Below, piece after piece: positions 4,483 through 10,756 of a stretch of 14,629 nt of DNA. Under the pieces are notes generated by a model, which saw only the letters and a list, made by a program, of their open reading frames with translations, was not told the DNA's origin and made no database searches. Made by a program: the position numbers and the translations under genes. Position 1 is the first letter of the stretch. Each line of letters starts with the position of its first letter. This DNA comes from Flavobacterium psychrophilum (lineage in GTDB: Bacteria > Bacteroidota > Bacteroidia > Flavobacteriales > Flavobacteriaceae): contig QFQM01000109.1 of assembly GCA_003243255.1 (NCBI GenBank), forward strand, positions 1 through 14,629, in the 5' to 3' direction.

Positions 4483-6177
4483 ATGATTGGTATATATTGC
4501 AGAATATCACGTATTAAAGATGGGAATGACCTTTCAATTGCCGACCAGCAAATGAAGGGTATTGAGCTGGCAAGTAAACTTGGTGTTACTTACCATGTAT
4601 ATATAGATGAAGGTCTATCTGGTGCATCTGATAAAATTGAAGATAGGCCAGCGTTTCAGGAATTCATCGCAGATGTATCGGCAGGAAAATTAAAATATGT
4701 ATATGCATATGACCAATCACGTTTTGAAAGAAATCCTCAGATACGTTTTGTGTTGCTTGACTTGTTTAAGAAACATAAAGTGAAATACTTTACCCACATG
4801 GATGGTGAGGTTGATTTACATGACCCACAAGCTGAATTTTTTGGTGACCTTCTTTCAGTGATAAACAAGTACCATGTGACCATCACCAAGATTAAGGTTA
4901 AAAGTGCCTTAACTATGCGCGCAAAGGAAGGAAAAGGAAAGGGGACACTGCCATTTGGTTACATGATGGATGATAAGGGTTACATTGTTATAAATGAAGA
5001 TGAAGCATTTCATGTAAGAAGAGCTTATGATTTATCTTTGAAAGGAGTTGGATGTAACGCAATTTGCAATATGTTTAATGAAGAAGGTATTAATACTGTT
5101 TATACTAGAAAAGCAAAAGAGAAAGGAAATGCTGAAGCATTCAAATGGTCGCCTTCTTCTGTTAGAAACATGATTACGAATAGCTTTTATAAGGGTGAAC
5201 GGAAATACAATGATGAGATTATTAAAGTACCAGCTATCGTAACACCTGAATATTGGAATGAGGTAATAAATCACTTGCCACTTAATGCTAACAATGACGG
5301 TAAAAAAGTAACAAATCAGTTCCTTCTTACCAACATTTTATTTTGCGGTGTATGCGGAAGAAGAATGTTCGGGCGCAGGAATGAAGCTAAGCGTGAAAAC
5401 AGTTATGCATGTGCCAGTAAAAGAAGGAAAGGTGAGGGGTGTATTAATAAGGGCTTCAATATTACCCGTCTTGATACTTTCATTTGGGAACATTTGTTTG
5501 TTAATGGAGGTATAAAAAAAAACATTGCTGAACATTTTTCGTTTGATGATAGCACAAAGAAGAGTGATGCGTATAAATCTACAATTAAACAACTAACAGA
5601 AGATATATCCAAATCTGAAAGCGAAAGAGGACGTGCAATATCGCTAGTTATTAAAGGACTTCTATCGGAAGATGATATTGCTGTGGAACTTAAAGCCATT
5701 GATAAAAAGCTATCAAAGCTTAAAAGCCAATTGCAAGAATCGCAAACAAAGTTATCTTTGGTTTCATCTAATGAAAGTATAGTAAAGACCTATTCTGACA
5801 TGTTTGAGAAGTATACTGAGGAAACATCTTTTGATGATAAACGTTATATAATCTCTAAGATGATAAATAAGATTGAAGCCATTTATGACCATCACTGGGA
5901 AGAGAATTATATCACCATCAATTATAATATAGATATAAAAAGCAATATATATGCACAGCATGCTTCATCAGAAGGAGCTACTTATTACAGAATCAATGAA
6001 GATGAGAATGAAGATTTTCCATTAGAAAATAGAATGTCTTCAAGTAAAATAAATAAAATAAACAGTAAGTTAAATGATTTGCCCTCCAATTCAAAAAGTC
6101 ACGTTGGTGATTTGGTAGAAAATACGGGCATAGCTGATTCGATGCCCCCAAATAATATAAGTCACCCTTGTGTTTAA
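4483..6177 (+). CDS. Large serine recombinase (site-specific integrase)
   Basis: The 564-residue protein has the full layout of a large serine integrase. The catalytic domain (residues 1-140) has 'IYCRIS' with the nucleophile Ser9 and 'YDQSRFERN' (77-84) carrying the conserved arginines. The recombinase domain (~150-285) includes 'GTLPFGYMMDDKGYIVIN' and 'WSPSSVRNMITNSFYKGE'. A zinc ribbon has Cys288, Cys291, Cys310 and Cys320, a coiled-coil-like segment spans ~365-425, and there is a tail. It joins the element to its target by cutting at a two-base core and should need a partner factor to excise. It is the last gene of the element: the frame runs over the junction near 6165, so the final residues ('HPCV') and stop codon come from the interrupted yjbR gene. 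After excision, or at another target, the protein would end differently. Two copies of a 28-bp repeat lie within its 3' end. Confidence 0.95.
   Translation: MIGIYCRISRIKDGNDLSIADQQMKGIELASKLGVTYHVYIDEGLSGASDKIEDRPAFQEFIADVSAGKLKYVYAYDQSRFERNPQIRFVLLDLFKKHKVKYFTHMDGEVDLHDPQAEFFGDLLSVINKYHVTITKIKVKSALTMRAKEGKGKGTLPFGYMMDDKGYIVINEDEAFHVRRAYDLSLKGVGCNAICNMFNEEGINTVYTRKAKEKGNAEAFKWSPSSVRNMITNSFYKGERKYNDEIIKVPAIVTPEYWNEVINHLPLNANNDGKKVTNQFLLTNILFCGVCGRRMFGRRNEAKRENSYACASKRRKGEGCINKGFNITRLDTFIWEHLFVNGGIKKNIAEHFSFDDSTKKSDAYKSTIKQLTEDISKSESERGRAISLVIKGLLSEDDIAVELKAIDKKLSKLKSQLQESQTKLSLVSSNESIVKTYSDMFEKYTEETSFDDKRYIISKMINKIEAIYDHHWEENYITINYNIDIKSNIYAQHASSEGATYYRINEDENEDFPLENRMSSSKINKINSKLNDLPSNSKSHVGDLVENTGIADSMPPNNISHPCV
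6078..6105 (+). repeat. 28-bp direct repeat, copy 2 (inside integrase 3' end)
   Basis: Same TTTGCCC-N8-AAAAAG-N-CACGTT pattern as copy 1, with conserved spacing. It starts 63 bp (about six helical turns) before copy 3. It lies in coding sequence for the variable C-terminal tail of the integrase, where amino-acid constraint should be weak. Confidence 0.65.
6141..6168 (+). repeat. 28-bp repeat copy 3 and element/chromosome junction (att site)
   Basis: The pattern GATGCCC-N8-TATAAG-T-CAC follows copies 1 and 2 up to CAC at 6163-6165 and then diverges (CCT in place of GTT) exactly where codons of the interrupted host gene begin (ACC-CTT-GTG, Thr-Leu-Val, 6164-6172). The left side is element DNA and the right side is host DNA. 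The crossover should lie within a few bases of 6163-6166. The matching junction is outside the window, so the core cannot be confirmed. Confidence 0.6.
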
Positions 6178-6457
6178 GGTAGGTGGCAAGATGTTTGCTC
6201 TTTCGTCACTCTCGCAATGGGAAAAGGGTGAGGCATCGGTTAACCTTAAGTGCGATCCCGACAGGGCGCTGGAACTTCGCGCGCAACATGAAGCTATCGA
6301 ACCGGGTTATCATATGAGCAAGGTGCACTGGAATACTATTACCGTTGATGGCGATGTACCTGAAAAAATGCTCAGGGAACTGATAGATCATTCTTACGAG
6401 CTGGTATTTAAAAGCCTTACGAAAAAGCTTCAGTCAGAAATTCTTGAACAGCAATAA
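6164..6457 (+). pseudogene. MmcQ/YjbR-family gene, 3' remnant interrupted by the integrated element
   Basis: The 97 visible codons, from 'TLVFKVGGKMFALSSLSQWEKGE' through 'INLKCDP'-like 'VNLKCDPDRALELR' to 'PGYHMSKVHWNTITVDG' and 'LIDHSYELVFKSLTKKLQ', are the diagnostic body and C-terminus of the MmcQ/YjbR family (small CyaY-like-fold proteins of about 115-120 residues, of uncertain DNA-binding role). The first ~20-25 residues are missing; an in-frame stop lies at 6158-6160 in element DNA. The reading frame is otherwise intact and ends normally at 6457, which suggests recent or reversible interruption. A GTG at 6170 or ATG at 6191 could start a shortened protein, possibly coupled to the integrase stop at 6175-6177, but it would lack the N-terminal helix and first strand. 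Composition from here on is richer in GC than the element. Confidence 0.85.
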
Positions 6458-6485
6458 TTTATTAGTAAATTAATATTCGGCTTTG

Positions 6486-6493
6486 TAACTTTG
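6486..6493 (+). promoter_or_regulatory. Bacteroidota -7 element (TAACTTTG) for the 6519-7697 operon
   Basis: Exact TAnnTTTG match; transcription would begin near 6500, leaving a leader of roughly 19 bases before the ATG at 6519. No clear -33 TTG at the usual spacing. Confidence 0.55.
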
Positions 6494-6518
6494 AGCCCGT
6501 AATTACTTTGTAAACAAT

Positions 6519-7253
6519 ATGAAAGAGCATATAAAAAACTTCCTGAACGAAGAGCAGGATCCTAAAGCAGTTGAAAAGATCACATCTAAACTTAACGACA
6601 TCCTGATGAGGGGTGAGGAGATAGGTTATATTGGTGTTCAGAAGAAACCGGCTATTACTGTTTTTCCTGACAGTATAGTGCTTACCAACAAAAGGATCAT
6701 CTTGTGTAAGCCTAAGAACCTTGGTTTGTCTATGGATTTTACTGATTTTAGCTGGAACATCATCACAGCTACTTTCGTTAAGGAGAATATACTTGGTTCG
6801 GAGTTCTCATTCAATACCAATACCGACCTGACCGTTTCTATCGATTATATTCCAAAGATTCAGGCAAGAAAGATCAATACTTTTGCTAAAGAACAGCTGG
6901 AGGAACTTAAAGAAGCGTCTGCACCGGCTAAGCCTGAAACGTTTTTTGCTGAGCCTTCTGCAGAACAGCATCCGCCTGTTGTAGAGGAAATAGAAGAGGT
7001 TGAAGAAGTAGAAGCAGAAGAGGTAAACGATTATGCCGAGATCATCAGTCCGCTGCCACAGCCTGTAGCACCGGTTTACAGCGAGCCTGCTCCCGTAGCT
7101 GAAGAAAAAAGCAGTAAAGACAAAGCGCTTAGCGAACTGAGCAAAGAGGAGCTGTTTGATAAACTTCAGAATTATAAAAAACTGCTTGATAACGGCCTTA
7201 TCCTTCAGGGTGAATATGATGCCTTTAAAAAAGAGATATTGGCTTATCTGTAA
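6519..7253 (+). CDS. PH-like domain and SHOCT domain protein
   Basis: The 244-residue soluble protein has two recognisable ends. Residues ~30-125 ('ILMRGEEIGYIGVQ', 'ITVFPDSIVLTNKRIILCKPKNLGLSMDFTDFSW', 'ILGSEFSF') follow the strand pattern of bacterial PH domains of the YokE-like type, with the signature 'V-LTNKRII'. Residues ~208-242 ('ELFDKLQNYKKLLDNGLILQGEYDAFKKEIL') are a SHOCT domain, a short oligomerising module usually found at protein termini. Between them is a low-complexity linker, rich in Glu/Val at 155-169 and in Pro/Ala at 178-195. The function of such proteins is not established; a scaffold or membrane-proximal role is inferred. It is the first gene after its promoter and is 15 bases from the hotdog-fold gene downstream, so the two share a transcript. 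Confidence 0.8.
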   Translation: MKEHIKNFLNEEQDPKAVEKITSKLNDILMRGEEIGYIGVQKKPAITVFPDSIVLTNKRIILCKPKNLGLSMDFTDFSWNIITATFVKENILGSEFSFNTNTDLTVSIDYIPKIQARKINTFAKEQLEELKEASAPAKPETFFAEPSAEQHPPVVEEIEEVEEVEAEEVNDYAEIISPLPQPVAPVYSEPAPVAEEKSSKDKALSELSKEELFDKLQNYKKLLDNGLILQGEYDAFKKEILAYL

Positions 7254-7268
7254 TCTAAAATAATCATT

Positions 7269-7697
7269 ATGAGCAAAGCAATAGAAGATCTTATTCCGCA
7301 TCGTGCTCCTTTCCTCTTTGTAGAGGAGATACTTTCCATCAGCAACGAAGAGATAGTAGGGGTGATGACATTTAATGATAAGGATAATGCTTTGCTAAAA
7401 GGCAGTTTTCCGGGCTTTGATTTCATTCCGGGGACTATAATTTTAGAATCGATGGCGCAGTGTGGTGGTGCCGGAGTACGCCTGCTTGGTGTTGCCGAAG
7501 GTGTTTTTGCCCTTGCCCATATCGAAACAGCACAGTTCTACAAAGGTGTGCATTACAATGAGCAGATAAAGTACGTTATAAAAAATGTAAGGCTTAGCGC
7601 TAAAATGGTAAAACAGGAAGGCAGGGCTTATGTAAACGATGAACTGATACTCGAAGCCGCCTGGCTTAGCATAAAAATAGATACATCTGCAATGTAG
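7269..7697 (+). CDS. FabZ-like hotdog-fold protein lacking the catalytic histidine
   Basis: The 142-residue product aligns by eye with 3-hydroxyacyl-ACP dehydratases: 'LIPHRAPFLFVEEI' (8-21) is the FabZ N-terminal motif, and 'LLKGSFPGFDFIPGTIILESMAQCGG' (42-67) is the active-site loop and central helix normally written GHFPGxPxxPGxxxxEAMAQ. The catalytic Glu is kept (Glu60), but the catalytic His is Ser46. 'AHIETAQFYKGVHYNEQIKY' corresponds to the usual 'DKARFRRPVxPGDQL' strand, without its proline-glycine turn. Canonical FabZ dehydrates 3-hydroxyacyl-ACP in fatty-acid synthesis; this one is probably a divergent paralogue with altered or no dehydratase activity, perhaps a specialised acyl-ACP binder or a subunit partner. 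It is the second gene of an operon with the PH/SHOCT protein and ends in a strong terminator. Confidence 0.85.
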   Translation: MSKAIEDLIPHRAPFLFVEEILSISNEEIVGVMTFNDKDNALLKGSFPGFDFIPGTIILESMAQCGGAGVRLLGVAEGVFALAHIETAQFYKGVHYNEQIKYVIKNVRLSAKMVKQEGRAYVNDELILEAAWLSIKIDTSAM

Positions 7698-7703
7698 CAG
7701 ACT

Positions 7704-7742
7704 AAAAAAGAAAGTCCCCGCATCGCGGGGACTTTCTTTTTT
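7704..7742. terminator. Strong bidirectional terminator
   Basis: A perfect 18-bp stem with a three-base loop ATC (7722-7724), GC core CCCCGC/GCGGGG, flanked by A6 on the left and T6 on the right. It serves the FabZ-like gene on the plus strand and the DUF4407 gene on the minus strand, whose stop codon begins at 7743 within its edge. Confidence 0.92.
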
Positions 7743-8841
7743 ACATCACATTCTTTTGTTTATTTGAAAAACTATCGGCCTGCATTTCGAGCAGTTCCAG
7801 TGCTTTTTTCTTCTTGTAGGTATAAAGTCCGCGGTCATCCCTTATTTCGGCGTATACATCGTCATAAATGCCGGCATCGGTTGTTCGCATCAGTTCACGC
7901 TGGTAATTGTTCTGTGCCAGATTTGTGGCAAGGGCCATTTCGGTATCTTCGAGTTTGAGATCATATTCTCCTTTTGGCGAAAGCAGTTTGGCAATAATAG
8001 GTGAAGTCTCAATAGCGAGGAACAATAACATAATAAAGAAAGAAGGCAGCCATGGGAGTTTATTCAGTGCATTGATGCGTGCCATAAGTCCGTCAAAGCT
8101 ATCGATGATAGGCTGAGTTTCGGTAACCTTCTTATCCTGATTGTTTTTTAAGGTTGTAGCATCTTTTTCCAAAGCAGCAATCTTTGCCTGATTGGTTTTT
8201 CTCAGCGTGTCGAGTTCAGCCAATGCAGCATCATGTTTGTCCCGTTTTTCTTTATACACCGGACCTTTTCCCAGTTTCATAGTGCCTTTTGTTCCTTCGG
8301 CTTCGGTGATATAGGTGCTGTAAAGGTCGTTTACTTCCTTTTCCTTTTTGGTGATAGCACCTTTAAGGTTATCGATTTCTGCCTTGTTTTTGTCCAGGTC
8401 ACCTTTAAAATAGTTGGCAACCTGTTTTTTATTGGCCATAGCCAAAGCATTCTTTTCTTTAAGAAGTACGGTATCGATCTCTTTTTGGAAGATCTTTATC
8501 TCAAGGGGTTTGGAGATTACAATGGCAATAATCATCGCAAGCACGATACGCGGTGTAGCCTGCAGGAACTCCTGCCCGAACTTATTTCGCTTACGGATAG
8601 TAGAAACAATAAACCTGTCGAGGTTAAAGATAAGCAGCCCCCACACGAACCCAAAGAAGGTTGCTGTGTATACATTGTCAAAAACAGTATAAAGGGCATA
8701 AGAAGCGGCCAGCCAGGCCATAAGTGCTGTAAAGAAAACAGTTGCACCAATTCCGGCATATTTGTTCTGCTCGCCGTTAGAGCAGGTGTACACGAGGTCT
8801 TTGTCGACCCCTGAACAGGTGATAAAAAAACGCTTTAACAT
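7741..8841 (-). CDS. DUF4407 family membrane protein with coiled coil
   Basis: The 366-residue protein has the DUF4407 layout: three hydrophobic segments near the N-terminus (about 31-53, 58-73 and 97-110), the motif 'IFNLDRFIVSTIRKRN' between helices 2 and 3, a long charged coiled-coil region (about 120-240, Lys/Glu/Asp-rich), a fourth helix (262-278) and the characteristic 'ETSPIIAKLLSPKGEYD' after it. The coiled coil between helices 3 and 4 should sit outside the cytoplasm. The family occurs widely in Bacteroidota and has no established biochemical role. The gene stands alone, with its own -7 element upstream and a shared terminator downstream. The start at 8841 is the first ATG in the frame and gives the family-typical 'ML+RFF-CSG' N-terminus. 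Confidence 0.88.
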   Translation of the reverse strand: MLKRFFITCSGVDKDLVYTCSNGEQNKYAGIGATVFFTALMAWLAASYALYTVFDNVYTATFFGFVWGLLIFNLDRFIVSTIRKRNKFGQEFLQATPRIVLAMIIAIVISKPLEIKIFQKEIDTVLLKEKNALAMANKKQVANYFKGDLDKNKAEIDNLKGAITKKEKEVNDLYSTYITEAEGTKGTMKLGKGPVYKEKRDKHDAALAELDTLRKTNQAKIAALEKDATTLKNNQDKKVTETQPIIDSFDGLMARINALNKLPWLPSFFIMLLFLAIETSPIIAKLLSPKGEYDLKLEDTEMALATNLAQNNYQRELMRTTDAGIYDDVYAEIRDDRGLYTYKKKKALELLEMQADSFSNKQKNVM

Positions 8842-8874
8842 GTTGATTTTGTTTTTTGATGATGATGATGTCTA

Positions 8875-8882
8875 CAAAGGTA
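8875..8882 (-). promoter_or_regulatory. Bacteroidota -7 element (TACCTTTG) for the DUF4407 gene
   Basis: Exact TAnnTTTG match on the minus strand, predicting a start near 8868 and a leader of about 27 bases containing a short GAT repeat (8859-8870). Confidence 0.6.
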
Positions 8883-8935
8883 ACGCGTTTTTTGATACTA
8901 TGGTATAAGCGGCTGATATGTTTAACTTTAGAGGT

Positions 8936-8962
8936 AAGAAAAATCCGCCTCTCGGGCGGATT
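8936..8962 (-). terminator. Terminator of the BlaR1-like operon
   Basis: An 8-bp stem AATCCGCC / GGCGGATT (8942-8949 with 8955-8962) is followed on the minus strand by a T-rich tract, directly after the stop codon at 8966. It closes the blaI-blaR-like transcript. Confidence 0.85.
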
Positions 8963-8965
8963 AAA

Positions 8966-10648
8966 TTAGCTTTTTACGTTGATGGTAATAGGGATGTTAA
9001 ATGAGGCTCTTACAGCAACACCGTCTTTTTGTGCTGGGATCCATTTTTCTGATTTTTTAATGACGCGTATTGCCTGGTCTACAAGGGTTTCATCTCCCCT
9101 CAGGCATTTGATATTGCTCAGACTTCCGTCTTTTTCAACTACGAATGAAAAATACATCTTATACGTTCCGTCGGGCATTTTTGGGACACTGTAGTTTTTA
9201 TTGAAATAAGAAAAGAAAGCCTGTATTCCTCCCGGATATTGAGGAGTTGCACTGAGTTGATCATAACTTACAAGTTTGTCTTCCTGTGGGCCCTGGTGAA
9301 GGCTGAAGCCTTTTTCTGTTTCAGTATATTCTACGAGGTCTTTATTGCCTAAAGCGGGTAGGATGGGGGCTATCTTTTTTCTGTCCTCTTCAGTCAACGT
9401 TTTGTAGCCGGTTTTAATAGCTACATTCCCATTTTTATATGTAAATTTAAATTTGGTATTTTTATACAGTACATAAGGGTCTTTGCTTGCTTCTTTTGCT
9501 GTTGCTGTTGTTTCTTCATTATCATGTATTGTCAGATCCATACCATACGTTTCAGGGGCATAGGATACAAGTTTTTTCTGTTTTTCAGTCAGTGATTTAT
9601 AGCCTGTTACTTCGGTTACGGTACCATCTTTGTGCTTAAACGTGAATTTTGTGTTTTTATAACGGATGTTAAGATCATCACTAAACATATCCGGATTAGC
9701 CTTTTTTAAAGAATCAAAAACCTTGTCAGGAACAATCATCTCTTTTAGTCTTTCTTCATCCGTTTTAGGTTTAGTTTCCTGTGCAACAGTTTTTGTACAT
9801 AATAGCATCATTAAAGCAGTAACTGCCGGTAATATCGCAAGTTTAAGTAAACCTGCTTTTATCGTTGAGGTGGTTTTGGTCATCATAATCAGTCTTTTTT
9901 TGGTTAGTGAGAAGGTGAGCTGGCTCGCGAGTGCAAAACCCGCATTGTTTTGTGCTTTGCTCAATAGCAGGGTTTGGTAATAAACGGTGTTGGTGTTTTT
10001 ATTGGTATCAAGTACTTTACCATCGGCCAGGAATTCATGGTTGAGGTGTATGGCTTTTTTGTAGAAATACAATAGTGGATTGAACCAGAATAGTATCCTT
10101 AAAGCCTCAACAAAAAGAATGTCGAATGTGTGCTTTTGTTTTACGTGGGCATATTCATGGGTGTATAGTTCTTCTTCAATTTGTTTTGCTTCGTATTCTT
10201 CACGATTCATAAAAATGTAGTTCAGGAAAGTATGTGGGAGTATTTTCTCTTCCAGCAATATCAGTTTAGCCTTGCCCAGAATTTTTTTGGGGTTATTATG
10301 GGCTTTTTTTATGAAATAAAAAATGTTTTTTGCAAATCGCAGAAGCATGACAATGGAAACAAGAATATAAAGTCCCCAGCCTATGTATGGCCAGTAGTTA
10401 GCAGGTACTTGAATTACTGTTTTCTGAACAGGTACTTGTGTTAAAACTTGTGCCGGTGACATATCGGCTACTTCTACATATTCAATGAAAGTATAGACTG
10501 TTATGAATGGAATCGTCAAGGCAAATACCAGAGCTCCCAGTAAATAAAACCTGTTGAAACGGTGCATCTTTTCCCTTTCAAATAAAATGTGGTAAAGCCC
10601 GAGTAATACTCCCATTGCAACGGTCGATTTTATAAGAAATTCAGTCAT
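8966..10648 (-). CDS. BlaR1-like M56 metalloprotease with TonB-like C-terminus (second copy)
   Basis: The 560-residue protein is an integral membrane M56 peptidase. Helices lie at about 4-20, 35-55, 88-112 and 265-288. The zinc motif H164-E-Y-A-H168 and the downstream 'NHEFLAD' (Glu205) give a complete active site on the cytoplasmic side between helices 3 and 4, as in BlaR1/MecR1, which cleave the BlaI/MecI repressor. There is no penicillin-binding domain. The extracytoplasmic part has a two-copy repeat (330-360 and 395-425, 'YKNTKF-F-(H/Y)K-G-V--TGYK-LTE') and ends in a TonB C-terminal-type domain ('PQYPGGIQAFFSYFNKNY' to the end, ~465-560). The first ~60 codons are nearly identical at the DNA level to the gene upstream, so the two arose by tandem duplication. 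It is the last gene of the operon headed by BlaI. Its signal is unknown. Confidence 0.88.
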   Translation of the reverse strand: MTEFLIKSTVAMGVLLGLYHILFEREKMHRFNRFYLLGALVFALTIPFITVYTFIEYVEVADMSPAQVLTQVPVQKTVIQVPANYWPYIGWGLYILVSIVMLLRFAKNIFYFIKKAHNNPKKILGKAKLILLEEKILPHTFLNYIFMNREEYEAKQIEEELYTHEYAHVKQKHTFDILFVEALRILFWFNPLLYFYKKAIHLNHEFLADGKVLDTNKNTNTVYYQTLLLSKAQNNAGFALASQLTFSLTKKRLIMMTKTTSTIKAGLLKLAILPAVTALMMLLCTKTVAQETKPKTDEERLKEMIVPDKVFDSLKKANPDMFSDDLNIRYKNTKFTFKHKDGTVTEVTGYKSLTEKQKKLVSYAPETYGMDLTIHDNEETTATAKEASKDPYVLYKNTKFKFTYKNGNVAIKTGYKTLTEEDRKKIAPILPALGNKDLVEYTETEKGFSLHQGPQEDKLVSYDQLSATPQYPGGIQAFFSYFNKNYSVPKMPDGTYKMYFSFVVEKDGSLSNIKCLRGDETLVDQAIRVIKKSEKWIPAQKDGVAVRASFNIPITINVKS

Positions 10649-10679
10649 GGCTTTACAGGGTAAGTTAATTAGGGAGGGT

Positions 10680-10700
10680 AACCCGCCTTTTCAGGCGGAT
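10680..10700. other. GC-rich hairpin between the two BlaR1-like genes
   Basis: CCGCCT (10683-10688) pairs with AGGCGG (10693-10698) around a four-base loop, and an outer GGGAG / CTCCC pair (10673-10678 with 10708-10712) could extend it. No T run follows on the minus strand, so it is not a standard terminator; it could be a processing or stability element that sets different levels for the two genes. Confidence 0.4.
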
Positions 10701-10756
10701 CGGTGGTCTCCCAAAAACTAATCGAATTAAAGAATATGAATTGGTAGGTTGGTTTA

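Noticed and set aside
6807..7301. Minus-strand frame of 164 codons opposite the PH/SHOCT gene
   Set aside because: Phe/Leu/Arg-rich shadow of a confidently assigned gene.
8233..8814. Long open frame on the plus strand opposite the DUF4407 gene (193 codons)
   Set aside because: It lies wholly antisense to a clear family member and encodes a low-complexity Phe-rich product without motifs; it is a shadow of the coding strand.
8859..8870. Short GAT tandem repeat in the DUF4407 leader
   Set aside because: Only four units and outside coding sequence; too little to call phase variation.
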